Below are positions 35,091 through 46,879 of a stretch of DNA of 64,000 nt, piece after piece; within the stretch, counting starts at the first letter, position 1, and every line of letters begins with the position of its first letter. Origin of the DNA: Cryptomeria japonica. Its lineage: Eukaryota; Streptophyta; Pinopsida; Cupressales; Cupressaceae. The notes below the pieces were generated by a model. The model saw nothing but the letters and a program-made list of their open reading frames with translations. It had not been told where the DNA came from and ran no database searches. The position numbers and the translations under genes are program-made. The DNA is taken from contig NC_081413.1 of assembly GCF_030272615.1 (NCBI RefSeq), forward strand, positions 448,920,538-448,984,537, read 5' to 3'.

Positions 35091-36128
35091 TGACTCTAAA
35101 TTTTACCTTGGAAGCAAACAACCTTATGTGAAATTTAGTGATGGGGTACCAATTGCGTAGGGTTCACTGAATGACCTCCGAGATTGAGAAGCTGACTCTT
35201 CCTTATGGTTTTGAGAAAAAGAGAAAAGGAGGAAACACTCAAAATAATAAAAACTAAACTACTAAGGCAATGCACCAGAGCATTTTCCTAAGAAGACATG
35301 AGTATACAAAAACCCAAGTACATATGCTTTTTGAGCCCATTCAACAATCTACAAGTCTGAATTAGAAACGCAATTAAGACACATTTAAATTTTCTTGTAA
35401 CATAAAGAAATACCCATCATGCATCTACTAGATAACAAGTGCAAAACATAGTTTTATCGACAAAATCTTAGATATATATTTCCAAAGTTATTGAAATTCT
35501 AATAGAAAGCACAAAAACAACCATCAGAGAATGCTAAAAGAGATATCACAAAGGCCATAGGCATAGTTTGATTAATTTTTTTCAGAAAACAATAATAGTT
35601 TAAAAAGGCCAAAATTCCTACTAAGAAAACTTAATTTCTTTTCTTCCAAAGTTCTGAACCCCTACAACAGGGAGAAAACAAGCATAAGTAGAGCCCACAA
35701 CTCTGGAAACAACTCCCAAATATGCCAAACATGAATAACCACCCTTGAACAAAAAACTCCAGCCATGTAACCCTGAAAATCACACCCAGCAAAATGGCCC
35801 CAAGACTCCAATCCCTATCGGCAACGATCTTCATACCCACACAAACTGAAAAGATTTTGCTAACTGTAGAGGAAAATGCAATAGACAAGGAAATATCTTC
35901 AAATAGAAATGTGTGGTACTACAAGGTGGGCCCCTGAAAAGAAGCCCAGTCAACAACATCCTTCTATTTGTCACCATCATGCTACTCCAAAACCAAAACG
36001 CCAAATACAGATCATCGGGGTAACACCGAGCTAACAATTGTCTTGTATGCCTTGCACTGCTGGAAAGCTGAAAAGGCAAAATAATCAACCCGACCGAAAA
36101 CTTAATTCTAGGAATTTTAATGTGAACA
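35091..36128 (-). repeat. G2 5' LTR
   Basis: Direct copy of 22371-23408 with the same ends and the same length of 1038 bp. The ORFs inside it (for example 36145-35831) are not conserved in the other copy. Confidence 0.9.
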
Positions 36129-36959
36129 TGTTGTTCCCCTCTCACTGGCCTTATGGGCTTCTTAGGAGGGTAGGTCCACTAAAGATATGCACTGTTGAAA
36201 AAAAGATGAGTTTGGATTTTTGATCACCTACGAAAGGTGAGAGCATACTCGCCTATCTTCCAAAACACATAAGACATGTTTGTTCATTTCTATTGTAATT
36301 AGTCTATGTGCCTAATTTATCAAAAACAAGTGCATAATCCTACGGTTGCAAAAAAAGTTAGTAGTTTATATTACATTCTTTGGCAGCAAAAGGGTTTGTA
36401 ACTCTAGTCTTTTATAGTGACATAGGTACCTGCAAAATCAGAAAACTGCAAATTAGGTTCGAGAAAATAATAGTCTATATGCAGAAATGAGAAATGTAGA
36501 ATATGACATTGAAATTATTAATGAAAAATTGAAAACATTATCAAATCAACTAAAAAAGCCATCAAATTAACCAAAAACATTTCTATGATGACCAAGAGCG
36601 TTGCTCTGAACCCCAGAAATGCTACCAAAATGACTAGAAACATTACCAAAATGACTAGGAATGCTACCAAAATGACCAGGAATGCTGCCAAAATGACCAC
36701 GAGCGCTACCAAAATGACCACGAATGTTGCAAACCAAACCAAGAATGCTACGACAGAGACTGAAAATGCTAAAGTATAGAAAAACACAAAATCCGAGTTG
36801 AAAAATCTCCCATGAACACCATTTGAGGTGACAAGATGCTAAACAGAGACTGAGAATGTGAATCTAGAACCCAAAAGAGCCAATCTTTGCACTGAAAGAG
36901 TTAATCAACCTATCAATGAGATTTCCTGCAAAACAACTTGTTAAAGATCAAAGGGGCTA
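36129..36959 (-). other. G1 leader, right part, non-coding
   Basis: Continues G1 outside G2. Apart from the 21-bp array there is no gene. The purine and pyrimidine composition changes little across the array. Confidence 0.5.
36518..36787. repeat. 21-bp tandem array, right part of the G1 leader
   Basis: Around 11 units on the pattern ACCAAAATGACTAGGAATGCT. The minus strand stays open for 89 codons with VILVAFL heptads, and the plus strand reads NATKMTR heptads. Same period and similar wording as 20640-20880, which G2 separated from it. Confidence 0.85.
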
Positions 36960-36978
36960 GGCCCCATAGTGGGTGCCA
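36960..36978 (-). promoter_or_regulatory. G1 primer-binding site
   Basis: On the minus strand: TGGCACCCACTATGGGGCC, five bases (TTAAC) from the CA that would end the 5' LTR. Strong match to the Tat-type primer-binding site form. Confidence 0.65.
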
Positions 36979-36983
36979 GTTAA

Positions 36984-38010
36984 TGTGATGCTAAAAATGT
37001 GTGTCAATGGAAACAAGCATACACATAAAAGAAACAATAAAACATAAATAGGAAGCAAATACAAAAGCTAAATTAATGATGAAACCCATAGCCCCCTTTC
37101 AAATGTCCCATCTTCCTCTATTCTTGACGACCTTGAAGGTTGTAGAATTCTTGGCTCTCAACAAAGCAATGAACTTCAATAGTGACAATTCAAGAGTTGT
37201 GTAGCAACTTGATCATGATTGATTGTGCACATGATATGAGATGCATGATGATTGATAGATGATTTAGCTAGAATGATCTATTCAAGCTACATGATTGATA
37301 AAATGCAACTAGATTAATATGAAAATAAAATATGATTAATCTAATTAACAATTATTGCTTGATGATCAAAATGTAAAATTCCTATAGTAAGTATGCCTAA
37401 ACTATGAATGCAAGGGATGTTTATTGCTTTAAAATGAGGGGTATTTATAGGAATTCCAAGGCCAAAGCTAAGGTGGCAGGAATAAATGGTCTTGATTCAA
37501 TCTGAAGATATCAAGGGCTAGAATTGAGGAAGTTGGAGAAGAGTTTGGAGGAAGGTAGTAGGTGTAAAAAGTACCATGTGTCTCAAGAAGGGGATATCCA
37601 ACCCATAGGAGGCTAGAATAAAAGAGGTTAGGATGTGCAAGATAAGAGAGGGTTAGTTAACCCTGGGATTAGATAGAATGGGTTAGGTTAGGGGGGTGGT
37701 AAGGCTAGGCAGTTTGAAGTTAGGAGCCATGTGCTCATTTGAATTTAGAAATTCAAATAATTAAGAAAATGATTAATTAATCTAAAAAAACTTGAATTTA
37801 TTAATCTTAATTATGGGATTAGAAGAATTGATTTAAATGGGGGAGGACTAATTAGTCCAAGGGGATAAGAAATGAACTATATAAATAAATCATTTAGATT
37901 TACTTACAAGTAGATGAATAGAGAAATTAATCAAATTACCTGTGAATTCAATTAATTGGGAAGGGGGATTAATTAAATAAATGCATATTTAATCAATTAT
38001 CTTCAGACCA
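36984..38010 (-). repeat. Probable G1 5' LTR
   Basis: The inner end is set by the PBS (TGTGATGC on the plus strand, i.e. CA at the minus-strand end). The outer end at about 38010 (TTCAGACCA) is a guess from TG...CA and from the stop of the D frame just beyond. No second copy lies in the window, so the length is unproven. AT-rich, gene-free. Confidence 0.5.
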
Positions 38011-38013
38011 TTT

Positions 38014-38538
38014 TTAGGAATATATAGTTTTAATATCCAATTCTTCTTGGTTGGACCATGTGATAGGAGTAAGGGGTCTTTGATCAATTCCCTTTTCCTT
38101 GAATGTAGGATCAAGAGTCTCACCATCTTCCTTTAACTCCTTATGGATATTTGTTTCAATTTCAAAATTCTTGATCTGTGGCACTAACAACCTACAATAT
38201 CCCTTCTCTCTTACCTCAAAGTTGCCCTGCCAATTAGCCCAAAAATCCTCTAAAGATGACTTGTGACCTTGTAAAAAATAGCCATCATTCATTTTATCTT
38301 ACCATATGGGTCATATACATCCCTTGAGTAATTAAATTATTTTAACCTCAAATCCTGAAGCTCTTGTTCTGCCACCTTGGCTGCCTGTATATTAGGACAT
38401 GTATAATGTTCTAGGGACATGGGTAGAGTAAACCCCATTTTATGTTTCAAAGTCAACAATGCTTGTAGGCTTTCCAATTGCCTAGCATATTAAAAAATAA
38501 TTATCTTGTTGCTGCAAAATATTGGTAAAAGAAAAATA
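38014..38538 (-). pseudogene. Element D ORF, downstream half
   Basis: The minus-strand frame 38292-38014 (EDFWANWQGNFEVREKGYC, ending IKTIYS) plus a stop-ridden stretch up to the CopC-1 edge. It is the continuation of 45754-46811 across the insertion. I do not recognise the protein. Confidence 0.45.
38517..38538. repeat. 17-bp target repeat and 5-bp duplication, left side of CopC-1
   Basis: AAATATTGGTAAAAGAA (38517-38533) is followed by AAATA (38534-38538), which abuts the LTR. The right flank begins AAATA and goes on as the same 17-mer (45754-45770). The 5-bp AAATA is the insertion duplication; the 17-mer must already have been tandem at the target. Confidence 0.85.
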
Positions 38539-39870
38539 TGATGAATAATGATGAACAGTAAATACCCAACAGATACTAAGAGTGGGGGGTGAATCAGTAT
38601 AGAAAAAAACTTTCTCAAATAACTTAAACTGCAAAGACTGCACTAACCGGTAAACAATATTACTAATCTTAGTCAAGGCACTACCGCTAAAACACAGTAT
38701 AACTGTAAAAGACATAAACCGATAACACTAAGGATCTTCACAAAACCTAATATCTCATTTCCACTTCACCCATATGCTTAACCAAGTAATACATAAGAAG
38801 TATAATGACCACTGGATCAACATGCTTTTACTGCTTAACTGGAAACACTAAAACATCACATGAAAAAGCATCACACATAACACACTTATTTTTCACAACA
38901 AGGAAAAACCACGGTGGGGATGAATACCCACAAGTTGTTCTTGAAATATTATGAAGTTCGCTCTGTTAGGAGCCTAGTCTGGTTAAAGACTAAAATAGGT
39001 TCTACTAGGAACCGATCCTGCTAGGGATCACCCAGTTAAGGGAAGGCTAAATATCTAATTCAAGGTTAAAACCCTGTTAAAGGTTACCTTGCAAGAGGAT
39101 TTGAATAACTCAATGATTTTGAGTCACCTTGTTAAAGGATTTATAAAAATCTTGTTAAAGCTACCCGATAAAGGGATTTTCCATCTGCTAAAATGGTTAG
39201 AAGTCAACTGGTAATACACTGATCTGGTAACAACACTTAATGCCAAGGCAGATCCACTTCAGTTCCTTTACATCTGCAATCACACTCTACAGATCTCTAC
39301 TCATTGCTCCGATCTGGCAAGAATCACTTCACACACATTCATTTGCTAACAACTTCAAATGAGAATCATCATCAACCTTATAGACAACAATTAGGTCAAT
39401 AGCCAAGACCTAAAACCTAAGCATCTAGGTTAACAATACAGTCGGTCCAATCCTAACTGTTTAATCACATTAAATAGTGTAAAACAATCTTGAACAAATC
39501 TCATGACATTTTCCATCGTCCATTCTTCGCCGCTTCTGGAAGCTGATAACCCATCACACACTCTCCACTGTTTACTGAGATTTTGCACATTCCCAAGGTA
39601 GAATCACATAGACTTGGAATACATCAACCAGAAACCCTGAAGCTGAGAATACCAACCGTTAGTCATATAGAATGAACCCCGATACAAAATTTTCATATAT
39701 TGGTTCACTTCAACATACGGGTTCACTTTTTGCACATACCGGTTCATACTATCATACTGGTTCACTTGCTAGTTTGCATACTTCAATATACTGGTTCACA
39801 CTTCAGCATATTGACATCAATGACAACATGTAATCATACCATGTTATCAAACTCTACACATATGCCAACG
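38539..39870 (-). repeat. CopC-1 3' LTR (1332 bp)
   Basis: Runs TGATGAATAATG...TATGCCAACG. The terminal CA is mutated (CG), while the other LTR keeps CA. It lacks about 115-120 bp present in the 5' LTR at about 45365-45485. It contains many GTTAAAGG phrases (about 39020-39180). Confidence 0.92.
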
Positions 39871-39882
39871 ATCTCCCCCTTT
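39871..39882 (-). promoter_or_regulatory. CopC-1 polypurine tract
   Basis: AAAGGGGGAGAT on the minus strand, directly beside the 3' LTR. A second, similar tract (AAAGGGGGAGAAG) lies at about 39970-39982. Confidence 0.9.
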
Positions 39883-40118
39883 GGCATTAATGACAATACA
39901 CAAAGATATTCCTACATTTTCTTCCATATAATATGTCTTCAAAACTGTAGATATCTTCTTTTCTTCACATCTTCTCCCCCTTTGACAACAATGCTAAAGT
40001 TGAGGCACAAACATCCATGATCTACTATGCTACTCCCCCTGAGGAGTAGCATCCTTCAACACATCAATCCTGAAAAGATTTGACAATGCAATACCAGACA
40101 AATGTGGAGCACATGCCT

Positions 40119-41558
40119 TTAGTTCACCTCATGAAGGGACAACACCCCTAATTCACCTCTTAAATAAGTAAATGTAGCCTTCGGTAGAGGCTTGGTGAAT
40201 ATATCTGCTAACTACTCCTTATGGGAAACATGTTCCAATACAACCTCTTTGTTATGAACTTTTTCCCTCAAGAAATGATACTTGAGCTCGAAGTGCTTGG
40301 TTCTAGCATGCAATACTAGATTCTTGGAAATATTAATTGCACTTGTGTTGTCACAAAATATACTCACCAATTCAGATACAGGGACTTTGAAACCACTTAA
40401 TACATGCTTCATCCAAATTGTTTGAGTGTAGTTCATAAATGCTGCTACATATTCTTCTTCTGTTGTAGACTAAGAGATACAAATTTTCTTCTTACTCATC
40501 CATGAGACTAGTCTACCACCAAGAAAGAATGCACCACCGGTTGTGCTCTTCTGCTAGTCCACATTACCAGCCCAATCGGCATCGATAAATACTTTGAGAT
40601 TGAAATCATTATTGTATGGATACCACAATCCATAATCTATAGTTCCCTTAAGATATCTAAGAAACCGCTTGACTGCTACCAAGTGGGATTCTCTTGGACT
40701 TTTCTGAAAATGTGGAGCAATGCCCACTGCATGTGCTATGTCCGGTCTTCTGTGTACTACATAGTACAACTTACCAATCATTGTTCGGTATTCCTTCTCA
40801 TTCACCAATGTTGAGTCATCTTCTTTTGACAATTTTCAACCGGTCATCATAGGTGTACCAACCGGTTTGCTATCTTCCATGCCAAAGGTCTTCAACACCT
40901 CCTTGACATACTTGGACTGAGTGATAAAGATACCATCTTTCATTTGTTGAATCTATAGTCCAATTAAGAACTTAATCTCTTCGATTAGTGACATCTCAAA
41001 TTCCTTCTTCATCTCATCTACAAACGCATGGCTCATCTTGTCATTTCCACCAAAAATTATGTCATCAAAAAACACTTCACAGATCAGAATCTGATCTCCT
41101 TCTGACTTCAGATAGATATTGTTGTCTTCACTTGTTCTTTTAAATCCAATCTTCACAAGATTGGAGTGCAAACATTCATACCATGCTCTAGGTGCTTGCT
41201 TCAATCCATACAAGGCTTTATGTAGCCTACATACCATATCACTATCTTCTGATAGGGCAAACCCATCTAGTTGCTCTATATACACTTCCTCTTCAAGTAT
41301 TCCATTTAGGAATGCAAATTTTACATCCATCTGATAGACTTTGAATCCCTTAAAGGTTGCATATGCAAGAAGCATTGAAACTCCTTCCAATATAGCTACT
41401 GGAGGAAAGGTTTCTCCATAGTCTTCTCCTTCTTCTTGAGCATATCCCTCACATACCAATCTTTCTTTGTTTCTTACCACTATGCCATCTTCATTCAGCT
41501 TGTTTCTAAAAACCCATTTGGTGCCAATAACATTTTTGTGCTCAGGTCTGGGTACCAA
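40119..41558 (-). pseudogene. CopC-1 reverse transcriptase and RNase H
   Basis: One frame with stops. RT (41558-40953): IGTKWVFRNKLNEDG, VYQMDVKFAFLNGILEEEVY, HKALYGLKQAPRAWY and VFFDDIIFGGND (the usual Y-V-D-D has become F-F-D-D). RNase H: MIGKLYYVVHRRPDIAHAVG, VFIDADWAGNVD, FCDNTSAINISKNLV, HARTKHFELKYHFLREKV, and the C-terminus ADIFTKPLPKATFTYLRGEL, with the stop at 40119. In-frame stops include one at 40212. It would copy the RNA into DNA; this copy is inactive. Confidence 0.93.
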
Positions 41559-41987
41559 AGACCATGTACCATTCTTTTCTATCTAGTCAAGTTCCTCTTC
41601 CATAGCCTTAGTCCAGTCTTCATCTTTGTGTGCCTCTTTAAATATTTTGGGCTCAAATTCAGAAATCATTCAAGAATTTTCTTTGACCTTTCTTCTTGTA
41701 AGAATTCCTGCATCCTTATCTCCTATGATCTGTTTTGGATCATGATGCAACTTTACATGCCTAGGAATGATCTTGACTGATTCCTCTTGCTTTTCCTCTT
41801 CATCCTCATCTTCATCTTCATCTACATCAACATCTACTGGTGTAGGAGCATTGTTACTTGTACTTGGTTGTTTTGCAACTGGTTCCTAGAAGGTTACCTC
41901 CAGTTCATATACCACTCGCTCACTACCAATTTCCTCAGGTTTCTCAGTGGTCTCATCAATTCTAACATTGATACTTTCAACAATTCT

Positions 41988-42830
41988 CTAAGTCCTATTG
42001 TTAAAACACTTGAGAGCTTTGCTCTTGGTGGAATACCCTAAGAATATTCCCTCATCACATTTAGCATCAAACTTTCTTTGGTCTTCACTTCTCTTAATAT
42101 AACACTTGCTACCAAACACTCTAAAGTAGCTTACTACTGGAGTCTTACCAGTCCAATACTCATAAGGATTTTTATCCTTACCTTTCTTGATGAGTACTTG
42201 GTTCATAGTGTAGACTGCAGTGCTCACCGCTTCTCTCCAAAAAGTGTGAGCAACCTTCCCTTGAATCAACATCGTTCTGGCTGCTTCAACTATAGTCTGG
42301 CTATTCCTTTCTACTAGGCCATTTTGCTGTGGAGTCTGGGGGGTAGACAATTGCCTCTTGATGTCATTCTCTTCACTGTACTTATTGAACTCACTAGAAG
42401 TGAACCCACCTCCTTGGTCAGCTCTAAGACATTTAATCCTCTTACCACTTTCCTTTACAACTAGTGCTCTGAAGGATTTAAACTTTCTAAAAGTTTCAGA
42501 CTTGTATTTCAAGAATGTAACCCACATCATTCTTGAGCAATCATCAATAAGAATCATAAAGCACCTATCTCTCTAAACACTCCTAGTTTTCATAGGACCA
42601 CACAAATCAGTATGTACAAGATCAAGTAAATTATTTGCTGTGAAAGATTTACCTTTGAAGGTTGAGGAAGATATTTTCCCCAGTTGACATTCTTTGCACA
42701 AAGGATTCTCTGGTTTGTTTAGCACAGGCAATTCTCTAACTGCCTTGATCTTACTGGCCTTCACAATATTATCAAAATTTACATGGCAGAGTCTCCTATG
42801 CCATATCCAATTGTCATCAAACTTAGCCAT
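41988..42830 (-). pseudogene. CopC-1 integrase
   Basis: Two open segments in the RT frame. The zinc domain is WHRRLCHVNFDNIVKASKI followed by NPLCKECQLGK (HH-CC intact). The core has LLDLVHTDLCGPMKT (Asp), KCLRADQGGGFTSSEF (Asp) and QNGLVERNSQTIVEAARTM (Glu), then AVYTMNQVLIKKGK and ECDxGIFLGYS-type CDEGIFLGYSTKSKALKCF. A stop separates the segments near 42573. From 41987 to 41559 the frame continues as a low-complexity Glu/Asp-rich linker toward RT. Confidence 0.93.
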
Positions 42831-43062
42831 TAAACATTGACTGATATTTGTATTTAACTAAAATAAGTTACCTTTAGTCTCCATACTAGTGGCCATCAGT
42901 TCACCACTCTTTCCTTTTATTTTGCATACTCCATATTTGAATTCTAGAGTGAGTCCTTTATCATTCAGTTGGGCAACACTCAGAAGGTTATGCCTGAGAC
43001 CTTCTATCCAATACACATTATCAACACTGTTTTTCCATTCAGAAAGATGGACCCTTTTCCTT

Positions 43063-44214
43063 TCACCATACATGGTGCATCATTACCAAATGAACTACAC
43101 CTCCATCATACTCTTCCAGAGATAGAAACTTTCTCTGGTCACCAGTCATGTGGTGAGAACAACCACTATCAATAATGTACTCATTAGAATTATCAAAGCG
43201 GGAGACAAGAGCCTTCTTGTCTGACACATCTTCCTTAATGGCTACAAACACTATGTCTTTTCTTTCTTCATCTTCTGATTCATCATCAATGACACCTTCA
43301 TCAACTACAACAAGACAATTTCTCCTATTTCCTCCTTTGAACTTTTTGACCTTCTCAAGTTTGTCCTTATTATCACTATTGGGACATTTTATAGCAATGT
43401 GCCCTATCCTATTACAAGAAAATAATTTCAAAGGGAGCATACCTCTATATTTTCCAGTTCCCTTAGGAAGTCTCTTGGCAAGAAGAGCTTCAAATTCCAT
43501 CAGGATCTCCTCATCATCCATATCCCTACTTTGTCTAGGCTCCCAACTGGTACTAGCTTCTTTTCCCTTTCTAGATAGTGCAGCAAATGCTCTAAAGGCT
43601 GATTCAGTCTTCTAAACACTACCATCATAATTGTTTAGCTCATATGCAATCAACTTAGAAATAATGGAGTCAAGGGATATCTTTGTCTTGTCGATAGATC
43701 TCAACTCCTGAATAACGGCAACCCTTATTGCATAGACCGGTAATAAGGTTCTCAAAACTTTTCTAACAATGGCGGAATCATCCATTGTACCTCCTGCACT
43801 CTTGATGTCTCCAACAATAGTTTTAATCCTTATCCCATATTATTGAATGGTCTCTCCTTCAACCATCCGCATGTCTTCAAACTTTCCTCTAAGGCTTTCT
43901 TCCTTAGCTTGCTTCACATGTTCATCACTGTCATAGATAGACTCTAGATTATCCTATACATCTTTGGGATTATCTTTATCTAGAACATCTATAAATGCAA
44001 TATCAGATAGACTGCTGATAAGAGCTTCCATGACTTGCCCATTCTCCTAAATTTCTCTTCTTTGATCATCGGTGAGATTACTGGTAGGGACAACATAAGT
44101 ATTCTCAACATAGTTGCAGTGTTGAGCACCCATGCTTTTAATGTATATCTTCATTCTGTCCTTCCATATCTTAAAGTTATGTCTGTTGAACTTAGGAACT
44201 TCCTTCTTCATCAT
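43063..44214 (-). pseudogene. CopC-1 gag and protease
   Basis: The frame starts at ATG 44214, 58 bases from the PBS. The gag core is FNRHNFKIWKDRMKIYIKSM with several later TAA/TAG stops. The long open part 43521-43063 carries the zinc knuckle FSCNRIGHIAIKC, whose first Cys is Leu, then a basic/acidic linker, then the protease site NEYIIDSGCSHHMTGD (Asp codon 43168-43170). A one-base shift near 43095 separates this frame from integrase. Family order gag-PR-INT is kept. Confidence 0.9.
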
Positions 44215-44271
44215 TAGAATAGGATCTTTTCCTCAAGTGGTTAATCTTATAGCACAGAGGACCTAGAGGAT

Positions 44272-44283
44272 GCTCTAATACCA
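44272..44283 (-). promoter_or_regulatory. CopC-1 primer-binding site
   Basis: TGGTATTAGAGC on the minus strand, one substitution from the initiator-tRNA site TGGTATCAGAGC, two bases from the LTR. Confidence 0.9.
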
Positions 44284-44285
44284 AT

Positions 44286-45753
44286 TGATGAATAATGATG
44301 AATAGTAAATACCCAGAAGATACTGAGAGAGGGGGGGGTGAATCAATATAGACAAAAACTTTCTCAAAAAACTTAAACTGCAAAGACTGCACTAACCGGT
44401 AGACAATATTACTGATCTAAGTCAAGGTACTACCAATAAAACATAGTATAACTGTAAAAGACATAAACCGGTAACACTAAGGATCTTGACAAAACCTAAT
44501 ATCTCATTTCCACTTCACCCATATGCTTAAACAAGTAATACATCAGAAGTATAATGACCACTGGATCAACATGCTTTTACCACTTAACAGAAAACACTAA
44601 AACATCACATGAAAAAGAATCACACATAACACACTTATTTTTCATGTGGAAACCCAACTGGGAAAAGCCACAGTGGGGATGAATACCCACAAGTTATTCT
44701 TGAAATCTTATGAAGTCCACTAGATTAGGAGCCTAGTCCGGTTAAAGACTTTACAATAGGTTCTGCTAGGAACCGATCCTGCTAGGGATCACCCAGTTAA
44801 GGGATGGCTAAATATCTGATTAAAGGTTAAAAACACTGTTAAAGGTTACCTTGCAAGAGGATTTGAATAGCTCAATGATTTTGAGTCACCCTGTTAAAGG
44901 ATTTACAAAAATCCTATTAAAGCTACCTGGTAAAGGGATTTTCCATTTGCTGAAATCGTTAGAAGTCAATAGGAAATACACTAATCTGATAATAGCACTT
45001 AATGCCAAGGCAGATCAACTTCAGTTCCTTTACATATTCAATCACACTCTGCAGATCTCTACTCACTGCTGCGGTCTAGCAAAAATCACTTCATGCACCT
45101 TCATTTGCCAAGAACTTCAAATGAGAATCATCATCGACCTTATAGACAATAGTTAGGTCAGTAGCCAAAACCTAAAACCCTAAGCATCTAGGTTAACAAT
45201 ATAGTCGGTCCAATCATGGTCATTTAATCACATTACATAGGGTAAAACAATCTTGAACAAATCTCAAGATGTTCCCCATCATTCATTCTTCACCACTTTT
45301 GGAAGCTGATAACCCTTCACATGCTCTCCACCATTTACTAAGATTTTTCACATTCCCAAGGTAGATAGAATCAATCGTCTGCATGCATGATCCCCAAGGA
45401 GATTCTTCATGTGCACAAGGTTGATGTGGCAAAATGATCTGATCTTCATTTCAATTCTAACTTATCACAGTATTTCTTCAGTCAAATCACACAGACTTGG
45501 AATACATCAATCAAAAACCCTAAAGCTGAGACTACCAACCAGTAGTTATATAAAATAAACCTTGATACAAACTTTGCATATACTGGTTCACTTCAACATA
45601 CCGGTTCACTTTGTGCACATATCGGTTCATACTATCATATCGGCTCACTTGCTAGTTTGCATACTTCAATATACTAGTTCACACCTCAGCATATTGACAT
45701 CAATGACAACATACAATCATACCATGTTATCAAACTCTGCACATATGCCAACA
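44286..45753 (-). repeat. CopC-1 5' LTR (1468 bp)
   Basis: Runs TGATGAATAATG...ATATGCCAACA. Compared with the 3' LTR it has about 115-120 extra bases around 45365-45485, also reflected in CopC-2 (the GATCTTGCATGTGAAGATCG region). It is flanked by AAATA. Confidence 0.92.
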
Positions 45754-46811
45754 AAATATTGGTAAAAGAAAAGAATTTTCTATAAATCCACTAGCTCATA
45801 GGTATGTTGATCGTTGGTTTTGTAAGAACCAACAACCCCATTCCTTGATCATTTACATTGCTTATGGGGTTAGTTAGTATCCTATATCCCCTACTGGTTT
45901 TATTATTATAGCATAAATAAATGCATCATTTAATCTTTTGAAATGTAACTTAGCCTGTGAGATAAGTAGTTGAGTGTAATATTCCCACACTCTCTTTTGT
46001 CCAGGTTCTTCTCCTAGTTTTCCTTCAGTCTTCAATCATGGGAACTTACCAACCCAAGAGACCACTCATATAACATTAGAAGTCATGAAGAACTTCTTCA
46101 TTTGAAGGACTACAATCATCTGATTATGAATGTTATCTAAAATAATATGTGGCCAATCAAAACTGTGGTCATGTAATGGAACATCCATGTGTGAAAATGT
46201 ATGCAATTTGGATTTCCAAAGGCTCTACTCAGCATGATGATAAGGTCTCTTTGAGGCTCCTATAAATCATCTCTCAAAATATCAGTAGCCTTTAGCCTTG
46301 TCTTTCTTGGTTCCTTGAGCCATGCTTCATTAATATGCATTTTATAATTAGATAAATTCTTCACAAATATGAAAGTGGACTTCTCTTCAGCTGTCACCAG
46401 AACCTCTTCCTTCATTGGTATCCCAAAATTCATCCCTATCATGTTGGGGGATAAGTCTATAATTACATTCATGTCTGGATCAACACATTTCCTTGTCTCC
46501 TGGTGGTAGTACTTAGCAATTGTCATTTTAAGCTCGGGCAGCTACATGGCTTGAGAAAAGATAGTTGCCTCTACCAATCCTGATCTCTTGATCCTTCTGT
46601 ATTCAACTTCTAAAGTATGAGGTGCAGGTGTTAGTTGGATTTTTATGTCTTCAATCTCTATATGGCCGATCTTAGTATCGGTCACCCACTGAACTTCATC
46701 TTTAAACTTTGAGGCGAGAGTCTTCCCTTGATATTGGTACTTCATTATTATTGGCTTCTTGTCAATCTTGTCTTCTTCCTTTGTACTCTTCTTGTTTGCA
46801 GATGGGTACAT
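45754..46811 (-). pseudogene. Element D ORF, upstream half, unknown protein
   Basis: Open segments 46811-46542 (YQYQGKTLASKFKDEVQWV, IEIEDIKIQLTPAPHTLEVE) and 46526-46260 (DPDMNVIIDLSPNMIGMNFG, EEKSTFIFVKNLSNYKMHIN), then a degraded stretch with a readable WMFHYMTTVLIGHILF phrase. It looks like a genuine protein-coding relic because residue composition and frame hold over 550 bp. The sequence reminds me only loosely of gag-like or plant-mobile-domain proteins, and I do not assign it. Confidence 0.45.
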
Positions 46812-46879
46812 TAGTCTACTTTATCCTACAAGAAAAGATCAATAATTAGCAATTACTTTATATTATAAAATCGTTATAT

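Larger units (their letters stand above)
22371..36128 (-). mobile_element. G2, near-complete Ty3/Gypsy retrotransposon (Tat-like) inside the G1 leader
   Basis: Two LTRs of 1038 bp (22371-23408 and 35091-36128), TG...CA, bracket 11.7 kb. Minus-strand order: PBS, gag, protease, extra RNase H, RT, RNase H, integrase, then (after a plus-strand antisense ORF) a third ORF. Integrase after RT marks Ty3/Gypsy; the extra RNase H and the antisense ORF are known from Tat-lineage elements. Flanks are TGTGT on the left and TGTTG on the right, so there is no clean 5-bp duplication. About one base in ten differs between the LTRs over the first 200 bases compared by eye. All frames carry stops or shifts, so the copy is dead. 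Confidence 0.9.
38539..45753 (-). mobile_element. CopC-1, complete Ty1/Copia retrotransposon
   Basis: LTR - PBS - gag - protease - integrase - RT - RNase H - purine tract - LTR on the minus strand, with TSD AAATA on both sides. Integrase before RT marks Copia. gag-protease is in one frame and integrase-RT-RNase H in another, with several in-frame stops. The same LTR family starts again at 62333 (CopC-2). It cuts element D in two. Confidence 0.95.

Noticed and set aside
22366-36133. Perfect target-site duplication for G2
   Set aside because: Flanks are TGTGT and TGTTG; similar but not identical, so I do not claim a duplication.
35831-36145. 104-codon ORF in the G2 5' LTR
   Set aside because: Extends past the LTR edge and is not preserved in the other LTR.
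36518-36787. 89-codon hydrophobic ORF resembling a membrane protein
   Set aside because: Same cause: a 21-bp array in a retrotransposon leader. The opposite strand is open too (NATKMTR heptads).
43175-43615. 146-codon plus-strand ORF
   Set aside because: Antisense shadow of the CopC-1 gag-protease frame, whose zinc knuckle and DSG motif are on the minus strand.
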